From the NCBI GenBank assembly GCA_002633025.1, contig NMRB01000211.1, positions 143,756 through 207,755 of the forward strand: DNA of 64,000 nt. The letters run 5' to 3'. The translations under genes were made by a program, and so were the position numbers. Positions 39,067-50,149 of this stretch are shown piece after piece. The stretch's first letter is position 1. Every line of letters begins with the position of its first letter. The notes under the pieces are model-generated. The model searched no databases. It was not told the origin of the DNA and saw nothing but the letters and a program-made list of their open reading frames with translations. The DNA comes from Notospermus geniculatus. Taxonomy: Eukaryota > Nemertea > Pilidiophora > Heteronemertea > Lineidae.

Positions 39067-40601
39067 TACTCTTCAGAGAGGGATATCTTCTTACCTACTC
39101 AGTCTCAGGTAGACTTCATCCCTGCGAAACGGCTTCGTAAAACGTCGTCACTACTGGCACACAAAAAAATGTGCTCTTTCGTTCCTATCGGTTCATTGCG
39201 CTTTGTTCACAGATGACTAGGTGATCATTGGCACCATGTTAGTGAGGTGAGATTTTTTTCTCGAACGGGTTCGAATTTGGATGCAGTAGACAGGTTCTGC
39301 TATCCCGTTTCCGAGATCGAGACCTAGATTCCGTCTCGTCCTCGTCGCCGGGGTGAAGTCTGGTTCTGCTATGTCGGCGAGATAGTTATTTTTCTGAACA
39401 TTGTGTAACTGAAAATAGCGGCAGATTTGAGCAGAGTTGGAAGTGGTCTGTTGTCAGGGGACGATGATCTTCTGTGTGCTTGTGATGTACATGTACTATA
39501 CCTCGTTCATCGTCGATCTTTGATTCAACCAGTATACTCTGATGAACAGAGCAGGGCGATGTTCAGGTTTACGAATGGAATATGACGGCCATGTGTAATT
39601 TTGAATGCTGACATGATTGGTCGCCTTAACACGGATGTAGGCCCCTACATGTAGCCGTTGGATTTGACCCCCTAACTCATTGAATTAGTCTTTGAGATAT
39701 ATCGGCAAAACTAACAAAATCTCCAGACGGCCATCTTAAAATCCAATATGGCCGCCAGGAACCACTGGGGACGAGTTCACGTCTTCGCTCTGTCGGTCTG
39801 TTGATACCTTGTGCAAGAAGACGTACCTTCTCAGAATCGGTCAGTTACGCAGTGAAATTTAAACCTGACCGAAACTGGATAGGCTATTCCTTGTTGTTAC
39901 AGTCGACATACACCCAGCATCTACGTGCATAGTACATCGGAGTGCAGATTTTACAGGGGCCCGTGGTCTGACGTGAGAAATCATCGAGATTCTTGGGCGA
40001 CTTTCTCCTTTTCTCGCCGGACAACGCAGCGTTCCGATTTATCAAATTCCAATATGTGGACCCCCGCACACGTTGCGATTTCACGTGATTTCTGGCTCCT
40101 GTGGCGGCGGGAATCTCAGCTTGTCGCAGCTTTTGCGGTAGCCTATATAAAGGGATGACTTGGTTGCTTTCTTTGTTTGGCGGTACATCGTCCTGGCGGT
40201 TGCGCATTCTGAATACATGTGTTCCTCAATAACACAGGCACATGTACGCGTGTGTTGTATGGTCATATGTACATGTATACATTAAAATCGATGTTGTCTT
40301 GTTATTTTGACTTGATAAGGTTCTTCAAACATTGACATCAAGCACAGCATAGAGAAACGTATTTCTGAGGCAGTGTCACATACCCTTCCATTAAAAATAA
40401 AACAATCTTTTTAATATAGACATAATATTTCATATAGCAGTATTAACACGTGACAAGAAAAAGGCTAACAGACTAAAAGCTGTATACATACTTGGGCTGT
40501 ACCCTTGACATGAAAAACTACTGAAAATGCAACGATGGCAATACTATAATTATAGTGTACGTGAGCAAAATGCAGAGCTGCAAGAGTCTGTCCACACTAT
40601 C
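39067..40601. other. Non-coding stretch
   Basis: About 1.5 kb with no supportable exon or RNA gene. Short frames such as 39884-40207 (-) have no domain. Confidence 0.4.
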
Positions 40602-40606
40602 GCCTT

Positions 40607-40881
40607 CAGGGCCGGATCCAGGGTTTAGAAATACGGGGGGCACAACCCTGAGGGCAAGCCCTCAGTTGGCGCTTACCGCAGGTCCGCGCACACGAAGGGG
40701 GGTCCGGGGGGCCTCCCCCGGTAGAATTTGAAAAAATCAAAGCTCTGAGATGCGATTTCCCAGCATCTTAGACATGAAATAATAGATGATTTTCAAAAAA
40801 TGCAGTAAAAAAATCATTGCCCCTCAAAAAATAGGGGGGGGGCACATGCCCCATGTGCCCCCCCCCCTGGATCCGGGCCTG
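40607..40881. mobile_element. hAT-like MITE with 5-bp target-site duplication
   Basis: The ends are CAGGGCCGGATCCAGGG and its mirror CCCTGGATCCGGGCCTG. GCCTT is duplicated on both sides (40602-40606 and 40882-40886). The interior contains GGGGGG/CCCCCC runs and no coding sequence. The CAGGG...GGATCCAGG terminus is common in hAT-type non-autonomous elements. A relative lies at 54500-54653. Confidence 0.8.
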
Positions 40882-41189
40882 GCCTTTGATCAGCAACAAA
40901 TCTGCAACAAGAATACCAACAGCAATTCCAATGTAGAGAGATTTCGACAATACACGTATACGTAGTCGTTCACCGACGGACCTATTGAGAAATGGCCAAG
41001 TGTGGAGTTGGTTATAACGGTGACTTTCTAATTGTTGTTCGTGATTTGGGGTTTCTGAAACCTGATATAGGAAATCGTCGAGTTGTCTCGCTGTTGGCTT
41101 GTGCAGTCGAGTGCCATTTACTTGAGAGTTGTACAACATTCACCTCTACCAATCCTCATTCTCCTCGGACGAGAATCGTCTGCCAATAG

Positions 41190-41345
41190 GAGCAGTCAGC
41201 CGCGCTTATTGCTAACAGATGGCAGCACAGTCTTAGCGGACCAAATGTACAGGAAATCTATTATGATCGCTGCTCGATCGATAATGACTGGGTCCGCTAG
41301 ATGCATTGAATTGGGCCCTAGTGACACCTAGTGGTCAACTCGCTG
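41190..41345. mobile_element. Dispersed repeat, family J, copy 1
   Basis: Contains CAATAGGAGCAGTCAGCCGC, ATGGCAGCA, GGTCCGCTAG and ATTGAATTGGGCC. Reverse-complement counterparts lie at about 59560-59730 (GACCAATAGGAGTC, GGCCCAATTC, CCTAGCGGACC, GCGCGGCTGACTG and CCTATTG). Probably a MITE; the ends are not precise. Confidence 0.5.
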
Positions 41346-41452
41346 ACAGCTCCTATTAAACAGGAAGCAGGCTACGAATTCAGAACGAGGAGAGATGCAT
41401 AGAAGTCCTGGATCAACGATGTTCCAAAAAAAGGTACCCCCAACTATTTCAC

Positions 41453-41522
41453 CAAAGAGTTTGCAATTTGGCAGGTTTGTGTGGCAGAAAATACAGCATA
41501 ATGCCAAACTGCAAACTCTTTG
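41453..41522. repeat. Hairpin, 21-bp arms with one mismatch
   Basis: CAAAGAGTTTGCAATTTGGC (41453-41473 with the next base) pairs with TGCCAAACTGCAAACTCTTT (41502-41522 with the next base) except for one base, leaving a 28-nt loop. The right arm includes the start codon region of the open frame at 41501. Confidence 0.8.
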
Positions 41523-42013
41523 TTATTAATACCATCATTGTCAAATATTTCACACCGGCTGGAACAGTAACAGTTCCTGAAGAATCCCCAAAACATATGT
41601 GGACTTCTTTTAGCCAAAATGATACACTAGTGTTCGTAATCACATACAAAAATGGCCAGCGTTTAGTCGTCTATATTTTTCGTAACATACACCACCATGC
41701 TCCCAAAAGCCAAACCCATATTCTTTATCTACCTAGGCCAGTGCATGCCATTGCATTAAACAATCCGCTAGGTTTGTATTTGTTTCAACATGGTCCATCT
41801 TTGGCATGTCTGAGCAGCATCAAAATTGGGGGTAAAGGGAAACCCCAAAAAACACGCATAGTAATAACTCGCGAACCCAATTACCTGTTTCCCCCTTTGA
41901 ATGAAACTTATTTTACGTTCGATGCGGAAGCCATACTTCAGATGTATTGTCACAAACTGAGACAAGGGAAGTGCATTGAATTAAATGTGATCAGTGAATT
42001 CAAGCGGATGTAA
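41501..42013 (+). CDS. Orphan beta-strand-rich protein or exon, 170 aa
   Basis: An intron-free frame opens with ATG at 41501 and stops at 42011-42013. I do not recognise the protein. It alternates short hydrophobic strands with polar turns (TLVFVITYKNGQRLVVYIF, GLYLFQHGP, TYFTFDAEAILQMYC), as in beta-propellers or other beta-sheet repeat proteins. There is no signal peptide. The C-terminal part PPLNETYFTFDAEAILQMYC resembles the start of the next frame at 42346 (DDYFFDEVSGRMVLISR) and a segment at 51412-51741 (VYYDESSGTFWFFIESK). The 332 bp between this frame and the next hold a dispersed repeat, so the two may be pieces of one gene split by an insertion. They are in different reading frames and I see no clean splice pair. 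Confidence 0.4.
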   Translation: MPNCKLFVINTIIVKYFTPAGTVTVPEESPKHMWTSFSQNDTLVFVITYKNGQRLVVYIFRNIHHHAPKSQTHILYLPRPVHAIALNNPLGLYLFQHGPSLACLSSIKIGGKGKPQKTRIVITREPNYLFPPLNETYFTFDAEAILQMYCHKLRQGKCIELNVISEFKRM

Positions 42014-42018
42014 CACTA

Positions 42019-42130
42019 GTGTCGAGTGCCAAATCATCGGAACCAATCAAAATACGTGTTACTCACTAACGAGTAGAATGATTGGCTGATGAGAAAGGTC
42101 AGGGTTAGGGTCAGCCTTATAACAATACAA
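42019..42130. repeat. Dispersed repeat K, copy 1
   Basis: The stretch with GTGCCAAATCATCGGAACCA, ATGATTGGCTGATG and GAAAGGTCAGGGTTAGGGTC recurs reverse-complemented at about 56285-56400. It lies between the two beta-rich frames. Confidence 0.75.
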
Positions 42131-42345
42131 ACATGATACACGTCCGATGATTACGCACGCGACAGCACTCTATGAGGAACCTTCCGAACCCCGCCACTGG
42201 GAGGCGCTGTGAGCAGTTGTAGGCCTTCCTCTTTGTCGACGTGTCGTCCTCTGTTTAGAATAACCATATATAGTTATATACATGTATGACCATATATATG
42301 GTTATAGATTAACCATACAAACATTACTGTCTCAAAACACATCAG

Positions 42346-43362
42346 ATGCTTGTCCCGTATGGATTTGCCAGGAAATCTGCGATGTTACCTCCTATAATTG
42401 TACGTGAGAGAGATGATTATTTTTTTGATGAAGTATCTGGAAGGATGGTTTTAATCTCTCGGCCAGATCGCACTCCTTATACGACAATCCTTTTGTACAA
42501 GTTTACCGGCGGAAATTTTATAGTTCAATATAACACAACATTTTTTGCGAATTTCCCAAGTGCCTGGTACCTCTCCCTTCATGAAAAATACCTGATTTTC
42601 AAAACTAAGAAAAACAGTGTTACAGGACGACATCAGTTCGTTCTGTACGATACTGAGTTAGGGGATGACCGAGGAAGAGTAATCATTCCAAGAAATCATA
42701 TGAAGGGATTTACAGTGGTCGAAATACGCACAGGATATCAAGGAAAAGTTATCGTCCATTTCCAAAATAAAAGAACACAAAAATATACAATTTATGATGT
42801 TTTGAAGACAAATGAGATGAACAATAGTAGACGAATCTTGTGTAACGGGACACATTTGCCGATAAGCGTCGGGAAAACGATCATAGAGAGTTTTATAATA
42901 AACAGGGATGTGTTCGTCGTTACTATGAGTGATATAGGAGTGACATTAGAGTACCACCGAGAGGTGAACAATTATAAACCTTTGAAATATCACCTGAAAA
43001 TGACTGAGGGGATTATCCAAGGAAGGATGGATGAGATTGAAACGATAAAGATGACTCTCCGGTATAGTCCCGTATACGACCTTTTATTCTACGTCATCGT
43101 TCCCGGACCCTCTCTCATGTCGATTCGGCCGATGCCATATGAAAAAGATGGGACATATGATGGAGACGGTAACGCGATGTATTTTCAGGAAATTTACGCA
43201 TTCTTTTTACCAGAACGCACGATGAAATTTGATGCAACGATTGATCATTATCATTTTGATCCTGTGGATGGACCCTTTCTGCATCTGAGGGCATCCAAAC
43301 GAAAAGAAGCCGGCGTAAAAAAACGCTTTGACTCTGTAGACGTCTATAGGTTCGGCCAATAA
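42346..43362 (+). CDS. Orphan beta-strand-rich protein, 338 aa
   Basis: This is the longest uninterrupted frame of the window: ATG at 42346, TAA at 43360-43362, no intron. I do not recognise it. Five or six blocks of 40-60 residues each show a hydrophobic strand pair after an acidic or aromatic turn: DDYFFDEVSGRMVLISR, YLIFKTKKNSVTGRHQFVLY, KVIVHFQNKRTQKYTIYDV, DVFVVTMSDIGVTLEYHR, YDLLFYVIVPG and YHFDPVDGPFLHLRASK. This pattern fits a beta-propeller-like fold, which is inference. Two NxT sites (YNTT, CNGT) would allow glycosylation, but no signal peptide starts the frame. An acceptor-like CACATCAG directly precedes the ATG, so it may be an exon. Related segments lie at 41501-42013 and 51412-51741. 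Neighbouring MITEs suggest a repeat-driven region. That it is coding is likely but unproven. Confidence 0.5.
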   Translation: MLVPYGFARKSAMLPPIIVRERDDYFFDEVSGRMVLISRPDRTPYTTILLYKFTGGNFIVQYNTTFFANFPSAWYLSLHEKYLIFKTKKNSVTGRHQFVLYDTELGDDRGRVIIPRNHMKGFTVVEIRTGYQGKVIVHFQNKRTQKYTIYDVLKTNEMNNSRRILCNGTHLPISVGKTIIESFIINRDVFVVTMSDIGVTLEYHREVNNYKPLKYHLKMTEGIIQGRMDEIETIKMTLRYSPVYDLLFYVIVPGPSLMSIRPMPYEKDGTYDGDGNAMYFQEIYAFFLPERTMKFDATIDHYHFDPVDGPFLHLRASKRKEAGVKKRFDSVDVYRFGQ

Positions 43363-43422
43363 GTCGTTCAGTTCCATACTTCACTTTGCCGTGGTTTGAT
43401 ATCCTGTGCATCGTCTATTTGT

Positions 43423-43550
43423 CCAGTGTAACATCTGCCAGTGTTTTCGTATGTCATTGTTCCCCCTTATTGTTTGGTAAACGCTGACAGACAGATCGAA
43501 CCGTTCATTTGTGTGTCCCCTATTGTCACGTCCGCGGTGACGTAGGAACG
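43423..43550. mobile_element. Family F MITE, degraded copy
   Basis: CCAGTGTAACATCTGCCAGT and the internal CTATTGTCACGTC match the better preserved copies at 55911-56039 and 57341-57492. Confidence 0.45.
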
Positions 43551-43580
43551 AGCGGTAAGATGTACTGGGGACGTATGCTT

Positions 43581-43640
43581 GTTCCAAACAAAAGATAAGG
43601 GAAATTTTACACTTAAGATGTTTAATGCATACGGCCCCTG
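43581..43640. mobile_element. Half copy of hairpin element E
   Basis: GTTCCAAACAAAAGATAAGG to CATACGGCCCCTG matches the right half of the complete element at 53667-53773, with only a few changes. Confidence 0.75.
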
Positions 43641-44101
43641 ATTTCCTCGGGATGCCATGACGTGTCTCGTGTAATGTTTTTGTTAATATTGTCTTTCCAC
43701 CCGACGTTGATGTATTGTCCCAGGGTTGTGTTGACAAGGACCTCACTTATTGGCTACATCATTGGTTTTATTATGAGTCCTATTAATCATGATCTCGTTT
43801 GTTTAACACCAAAAGGTCAGATAAAAGTTAGTCTTGTCNTGTTGAATATGACCAATCAGAAGGCATCCTCAAAAATAACCTCGAAAATGTCGGAAAAAAT
43901 CGTGCAAAACCTAAAGGCGATGAAATAATTCAAGTTTCTTTATTCGGGACACGCTTTGACCCCAAATAACTTGAATATGCATCAACAGTCAATAGAGTAG
44001 GCCTACGTGAGAGGAAAAGGGCAAAAATCGGTAATAAAATTGAATAATTGCTAAATTGTCATGATTTTTGTGGTGAGAATGGGGGAAGGCCAGCTCATTA
44101 A

Positions 44102-44306
44102 AGGAGCACGGTATTGCCACTTTTTCTCGACAGCCGGTGCCACTGTGCCACTCTCCAACCCAGGGACCTAACGACGTATTGGCGAGTTGACCCGATTTCT
44201 TCCGTACATTTTGTAATGCATTTTTGTATTTCGTGTTACTGCCGCTAGGTGGCTCCCTCTACGTCGGCAGTCAAATAACGCATTTGAGATTCAATACCGT
44301 GCTCCT
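44102..44306. mobile_element. TTAA-flanked MITE, family A, copy 1
   Basis: The ends AGGAGCACGGTATTG and CAATACCGTGCTCCT are perfect 15-bp TIRs flanked by TTAA on both sides (44098-44101 and 44307-44310). The interior carries TCTCGACAGCCGGTG and CGCTAGGTGGCTCCCT, shared with the copy at 51978-52365. TTAA targets are characteristic of piggyBac-type transposition. Confidence 0.9.
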
Positions 44307-45833
44307 TTAATAATGTGATGTACAACTTATTAATGGAGAAATGTCATCTTGACTGTTGGTATTTTTAGTACCATTTAATAGGATGGATATGGAACGAAGC
44401 AACAAGAAATAACGCTACTACCCCTCTGAGATATCATTCGTAATTCGGTGAGATTGTTTAATAGCCCCTGTAGTAGTATTTATCAATGAACGTTTGATAG
44501 GAAAAGCTGTCTGATCGCTATGAGAAACAAATCCCAGTAACAACGTAGAGGCTGACAGTGAGATCTCAATATAGGTCATCGTTGGCTCCTTGTATATCGT
44601 CATCAAAGGAGTTTCTACCTCGGCCCACCACTTCGCAAACTTACATATGCCATCATTTAATGTGGACCATAGCTCACTGCATGGTTGAAACTAAAGGGTG
44701 GGCCAGAAAAAGTGTCGATAGGTAAACAATAGAAATGCTATTGTGCGAGGGACACTTTCTCTGGCCCACAGAAATGAAATAAAAGTGACTGACGTCTAGG
44801 ACTAAAAGGTGCTACCCGATGTTTTAACTATATTTCAATACTTTTTTCAACACGATTGGGTCGAAAAAGTACATGTAAAAGAACAAGTTGTGAATTTCTC
44901 CTTCAACTTGTTTTCAGAGCTATCGATTGAATTTTTTGAAAAGCTTTTTATATTATAAAGCCGTGAGCATGGGTCGTTTTTATTCTTAATTCGAGACAAT
45001 CGAAGTAGAGGTACACGATGAAACTCCACAAAATATTCTGCAAAAACATCCTTATTGTATGATTATAAGTCACACAATGGGTCAGAAGCGATGAGAGCCT
45101 CGCCTCAAGCGGATCATTGATTGATAGAACAGCATGGTGGTACAGACTTGACTTGTATGGTGAATTCGAATGAATATCCTTCACGATTTGTGATCAGCCA
45201 CAAGTGTTCTTGCATCAGTCACAAGTTCGATACTTCCAATCAGTACGTGATTCGTCAATTTCGTGAATTCTTCAAATTCCGTCTTCAAGTGCGTTTTCTC
45301 GGTCGGACGCACGGCAAAACACTCTTGGATCGAATTTCCAGTCATGGCTTTTCGGCAGCTGATGATGTATCAAACACGAGAATGAGGTGAAGAAAAAAGA
45401 CACTGTAGTCCCTTATTGTTTTGGCATGACCGACTGCTATCCGAATGAGAGCCTTTGGCTTGTAGGAGAGGTAGGCCTAAGATACATTCTTATTATTGAA
45501 ACATCAGTGATTTTTAGCCGAACTTCCAACTTTCTAAATACCGGGTGTACCGTCCGAACGAGCACTACTACGTGTTACCACTTAGTAAAAATTTCAGTAG
45601 GTGTTAGAAGACATGATAGTGACTGTTTCTCCTGTTTCCGTAGTCTGTCGGTCTCCAAATGCCATGAAGTATCTCTTGCGTACTCACTCGTACCCTGAGG
45701 ATGGAAACTCTAATAGAGGAACGTAACACATGTACTAATCTACTGACGAGGAGATTTATTGCAGTCGGAAGACTTAACGTCCTCCAGCAGCTTCTGTTAT
45801 TGGCTGGTGTTCTCGGTGTTGTAGGTGTCAACA

Positions 45834-45877
45834 TTCATGTACATGTACATGTACATGTACATGTACATGTACATGTA
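45834..45877. repeat. (ACATGT)n microsatellite
   Basis: About seven perfect ACATGT units. The frame running across it reads HVHVHV, an artefact. Confidence 0.95.
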
Positions 45878-46056
45878 GGTTCGATTCCAATGTGGGATCA
45901 TACATTAGCTACCTGTATAATAGAGGGCAGTACATCACAAACACGTTCCCCACAATCGGCGCCTTTTGTGTGGGAAATTGATCAGGACCGCGGGATGTCA
46001 GTTCCATTTCAATACTTTCAGCTAGTACTGACACCTACTGGTGCTGCGGGTATCCA

Positions 46057-46206
46057 CATTAAGCTACGTTTAGCTGACAGGCGGAACGCGGATTGCGGAA
46101 CGCGGAAGCGGAAAATGCAATGCATATTCGCATACAACATATCTTTCCGCCAGGGTTTCCGCGTCCCTATACCGCATTCCGCGTGTCAGCTAAACGCAGC
46201 CTTACA
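46057..46206. mobile_element. MITE-like element, family C, copy 2
   Basis: The ends TACGTTTAGCTGACAGGCGG and CCGCATTCCGCGTGTCAGCT then AAACGCAGC are inverted repeats and match the copy at 4951-5100, including the interior CGCATACAACATAT. Confidence 0.8.
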
Positions 46207-46291
46207 AGGCATTGATCAGTATTCTACGTTGGCGGGTAAAAGAAACGCATCCAGGAAGATTGGAGGTGATGCGGCCAAACAAACACTATAC

Positions 46292-46443
46292 GGAGGCTTA
46301 GAAATCAACGATAAACGTAAACTTTACGACAACGTTATTTTTGATACTTACTACGCATTAACCAGATTTTATGTTGCATTTTCGGTACCAAAATAATGTT
46401 GTCGTTATCGTTTACGTTTATCGTTTGATTTCTAAACCTCCCT
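46292..46443. mobile_element. MITE-like element, family D, copy 2
   Basis: The ends GGAGGCTTAGAAATCAACGA and TCGTTTGATTTCTAAACCTC are inverted repeats shared with 17565-17713. The interior contains ACGACAACGTTATTTTTG in both copies. Confidence 0.85.
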
Positions 46444-46754
46444 TATATAACAATCCTCACTTGAAGGTACTACTCCACGTGAGAGTTTTCTCGTGCGAGT
46501 TTTTTTCCCGAGAGTAACTCGCACGTGGAAAGGGCTCTGAAAGTAGCAGCCTGAGAGTCGCCGAAAATTAACTGTCGAGGGTTCAGTTGAACCACATATT
46601 GTAGGAGAGACTCAAATGGATAGATTGACGGCAAGGATTGACGGATGGATAATTTGAAGCTTCATAACCCTTTTGGATCTTCGGTCGTGTGGAGTCCACG
46701 ACAGGCTACTCTCCACCTGTGTGGGGTCGTTTACTTGCCCTGGCACGAATAAAC

Positions 46755-47264
46755 ATGTTAGGTAGAAAGAATCATTCTACATGTATGTGTCTTCTGCTGG
46801 TTTGCCGTGCACTCTTTTACTTTGCACAAAAGACCAGCGGCAGTGGGCTGACGATGCTGTATGGAGTTAAACATTATGATACAATATCTTTCAGGAAAAT
46901 ATCGGTGACTACGAAAATAGGTATAAAATCGACTGGTTTGTCGAAAATCACACTTTGCATACGCCCCCAAAAATATATACCCGGTCGTATTGCTTATGAC
47001 ACTTGGCTGAACTATACAAAAGTCGCTGGTGGGATCGTATTTTTTTCTTATGTCCACGGAATTAACTACAAATCACGCAAAAATAAGTGTAGAACTGTGA
47101 GCATGCCTAATATCTGTGCTGTTGATCATAGAAATGTTTATTGTCGGCTGTTTATGAATCTAAAAATGGCTGAACCCATAACCCTGCCTGGAACATGGCG
47201 AAAAAGTCGTCATGGGTCACGGAAGAAAACTTATCGGTTCGACAGCCCTAGGACCATGTCGTAA
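46755..47264 (+). CDS. Orphan putative secreted protein or exon, 169 codons
   Basis: The frame opens with ATG at 46755. The early segment MCLLLVCRALFYFAQ is hydrophobic and could serve as a signal peptide, although it lies about ten residues in. The rest shows strand-like stretches (GLSKITLCI, GRIAYDTW, AGGIVFFSYVHG, CRLFMNLK), loosely similar in layout to the frames at 41501 and 42346. The frame ends at TAA 47262-47264, but a perfect donor GTAAGT starts at 47262. This may therefore be an exon ending at 47261 whose intron contains the MITEs at 47274-48164 and the assembly gap. I do not recognise the protein. Confidence 0.35.
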   Translation: MLGRKNHSTCMCLLLVCRALFYFAQKTSGSGLTMLYGVKHYDTISFRKISVTTKIGIKSTGLSKITLCIRPQKYIPGRIAYDTWLNYTKVAGGIVFFSYVHGINYKSRKNKCRTVSMPNICAVDHRNVYCRLFMNLKMAEPITLPGTWRKSRHGSRKKTYRFDSPRTMS

Positions 47265-47273
47265 GTACTTTAA

Positions 47274-47524
47274 AGGAGCTCGACGTCCAAGTTGTAAACA
47301 AACTGGTTTGTTTACAAACAGTGGCCAGCAAACTAGTTTTATTCCTTCGTGAAGGTGGCAGCACCAGTAGGGCCCCGTGATCGTTACACTGGTGCCCGGT
47401 CCAATGCAACTCACTCACGATGTTCACGTCAGTACAAATCGCCGACAATAGGTGGCAGCACCGCAGGCATCGCGTGGATAGAGAACCAGTGAGTGAGTGT
47501 TTACAACTTGGACGTCCAGCTCCT
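47274..47524. mobile_element. TTAA-flanked MITE with ~29-bp TIRs
   Basis: The left end AGGAGCTCGACGTCCAAGTT then GTAAACA is mirrored by TGTTTAC then AACTTGGACGTCCAGCTCCT (one-base difference). TTAA flanks both sides (47270-47273 and 47525-47528). The interior repeats GTGGCAGCACC twice in opposite parts. Confidence 0.9.
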
Positions 47525-47550
47525 TTAATTCATAAATTGGTAAAACTTAA

Positions 47551-48164
47551 AGGGGCACGATATTGCCACTTTCTGTCGACAGCCAGCACTAGACTGGTAC
47601 CCGGTCCTAACTATTTTATATCGGGCTTTTGCATATGTTAAGACCGTGCCTACGGCGTTGTGAATCTGATTGGCCGGTGCTGGCGCAGGTGGCGAGTATA
47701 GGAACTATTACGTTGATACCTTCCTATTTTCAAACTCTTAATGATTGGTAAATTTCCTGTGTGAAGTGTACGTCACCTGTTCCCTGCATTCCGGTACGTC
47801 AGCCGTATTGAGAATTGAACGATAAATTTACATAATTTAGATAAAACTTCTAAGTGACGTCACTGCCTAAATTCCTCCACAAATGGCGGCCAATACTGGT
47901 CCTACCAAACAAACCACGCCTGAGTGCAGCGCGTAAGTTGGTAGGATTAGGTACTAATCTAAGCCAGCACCACAGGCGGTGATTGCGTCATTCTCCAATA
48001 CCGTAGTTTTGCCTTTTGCCCCAGTGTTAGAGAATGTATGTTTACAATACAATGTATACATTGTACGTGGATACCTTATGAACGAGAATTATTCTACACT
48101 GTCAATAGAGGTCTCCCTTAACGCAGTTACGTCATCGTAGGATAGGAAGGAATACAGTACCCCT
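47551..48164. mobile_element. TTAA-flanked element, family A2, copy 1
   Basis: It starts AGGGGCACGATATTGCCACT then TTCTGTCGACAGCC and ends GTACCCCT, flanked by TTAA (47547-47550 and 48165-48168). Its outer parts match the smaller copy at 48654-48866, so the middle (about 47650-47980) is probably a secondary insertion. Confidence 0.75.
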
Positions 48165-48325
48165 TTAACAAATCGAAATACATGTATATCCGCTCAGGCG
48201 GTGCCAATTTCATTCTCAATCCAAGTCGTTATCACACTCCCAATGTAATATCCACCACTGCTGATTCAATAGAGAGGTCAAGACCAGATAACTACAGCAC
48301 TAACGTTGATTCTATTTGTCAGTCC

Positions 48326-48481
48326 TTGATTTACGTCGTGAATAGTGTTAACGTTAGTTTTGGTTGTGAAGAATCGCGATTTACGTCGTGAATAGTGTTA
48401 ACGTTAGTTTTGGTTGTGAAGAATCGCGATTACGTCGTGAATAGTGTTAACGTTAGTTTTGGTTGTGAGGAATCGCGATTA
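48326..48481. repeat. Three-copy tandem repeat, ~49-bp unit
   Basis: GATTTACGTCGTGAATAGTG followed by TTAACGTTAGTTTTGGTTGT recurs three times with one- or two-base differences. Confidence 0.9.
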
Positions 48482-48653
48482 CCACAATCATATCCTCTTC
48501 TTACAGCGACAAAAATTTCCACAAATACGTTAAGGTAATAATATTTCGAAAATATAGCGATACCTGTAAGCTCGGACTAATAGTGTGACGTCTTCGCTGT
48601 TAGCACCGTTTCGGATTGTCGTAAAGAGAGTTGGATGGTCTAAACCTCACAAA

Positions 48654-48866
48654 AAAGCACCACGGTATTGCCACTTTCTGTCGACAGCCGGCGCCACCGG
48701 TACCCGATCTCTAATACTGTAGTTAAGCCTTTCGCCCCAGTGTTGGAGAATGTATGATTACACTACAATGCACGTAGTAGCAGGCATAGTTTACCAAGTC
48801 GTCAATAGAGGTCTCCCTTAACGCGGGTAGGTGTAACGCAGGATTGGGAAGCAATACTGTGGTCCT
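48654..48866. mobile_element. TTAA-type element, family A2, copy 2 (left end eroded)
   Basis: GCACCACGGTATTGCCACTT, TCTGTCGACAGCCGGC, CCCCAGTGTTGGAGAATGTA and AATAGAGGTCTCCCTTAACG match 47551-48164. The right end ACTGTGGTCCT is followed by TTAA. It abuts the assembly gap. Confidence 0.75.
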
Positions 48867-48873
48867 TTAAAGT

Positions 48874-49269
48874 NNNNNNNNNNNNNNNNNNNNNNNNNNN
48901 NNNNNNNNNNNNNNNNNNNNNNNNNNNNNNNNNNNNNNNNNNNNNNNNNNNNNNNNNNNNNNNNNNNNNNNNNNNNNNNNNNNNNNNNNNNNNNNNNNNN
49001 NNNNNNNNNNNNNNNNNNNNNNNNNNNNNNNNNNNNNNNNNNNNNNNNNNNNNNNNNNNNNNNNNNNNNNNNNNNNNNNNNNNNNNNNNNNNNNNNNNNN
49101 NNNNNNNNNNNNNNNNNNNNNNNNNNNNNNNNNNNNNNNNNNNNNNNNNNNNNNNNNNNNNNNNNNNNNNNNNNNNNNNNNNNNNNNNNNNNNNNNNNNN
49201 NNNNNNNNNNNNNNNNNNNNNNNNNNNNNNNNNNNNNNNNNNNNNNNNNNNNNNNNNNNNNNNNNNNNN
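48874..49269. other. Assembly gap (396 N)
   Basis: A run of unknown bases that may hide repeats or exons. The frame reported across it is meaningless. Confidence 1.
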
Positions 49270-49827
49270 GGTGTCACCTTTCTTAATTCCTCCTTACAAT
49301 TCCTTACCAATGAAGGCAGGAGAGCCTACGTAACCTCTTATGGAATTGACGCCATTTACTAACTTGACCTACGATGAATGGGACTTATTATTCCGTGAGC
49401 TTGGTCTTGGGACAATAACGAAAGGTCAACTATAAAATAAGACTCGAACTGTTGACTGGAGTTTCGACTGAAACTTTCGAATAAATTCTTCATAATTACG
49501 ACATGGGAGCTCCAATTGAAAATTTGAAAATTTATTCGTGTATAGAAACAGGAAAGCTTTAAAATGGCGTTGGTTTCACTTCAAAAAAATATGCGATTGA
49601 AAATCACACTTTTTTATAGAAATTTCGAACTTTTGTCAAAAATACAACTCATGCAAGTTCATGATGTTTTTGGTCTCAAAATGTGTCTTGATGCCCTAAA
49701 TAACTGCCGTGAAAAGCAAAGGTTGATCTGCTGAAGATTTTGGGAAATATTTAAGTTTATTAGCTGTGCATTTACTTTTGATTAAGGGTGTACATGTAGG
49801 CCTGTATAATGTATAATTTTTCCACAG

Positions 49828-50149
49828 TCAATGGCAATGCTCCCGAAACTATCGTTTGATGTAAACGCTCATTTTCGGAGTGAAATACGTGACTCTAAAA
49901 CACCGACTGCATCATCAGGGAGGGTAATACAAGAAAATGCACCGGATGCAGATGGGAGAAGTGGCACACTACGTGGGAACTCAGTCAACACGAACCCTGG
50001 CTCAACTGATAAATTTTACAGACATATTCCAAAGAAGGATCGATGCCATCATATTGATCTGCGTGCTTCTCGTGTTGAACCTTTTAAAGGTTTGCTGTGT
50101 TCAAAATTCGAAGGCATTTACAGCGGAATGTACCTTCATATGATTGCAG
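49828..50149 (+). CDS. Candidate exon of an unidentified gene
   Basis: 322 nt lie between a good acceptor (TTTTTCCACAG) and a GTAATT donor, open in one frame throughout (MAMLPKLSFDVNAHFRSEIR...) and partly in a second frame that contains a hydrophobic stretch IDAIILICVLLVLNLLKVCC. The frame cannot be fixed from sequence alone, and no domain is recognised. It could belong with the neighbouring orphan frames. Confidence 0.2.

Noticed and set aside
45701-46396. 231-codon frame
   Set aside because: Runs through a microsatellite (HVHVHV) and two MITEs of families C and D.
48867-49310. 147-codon frame across the N run
   Set aside because: Consists almost entirely of unknown residues from the assembly gap.
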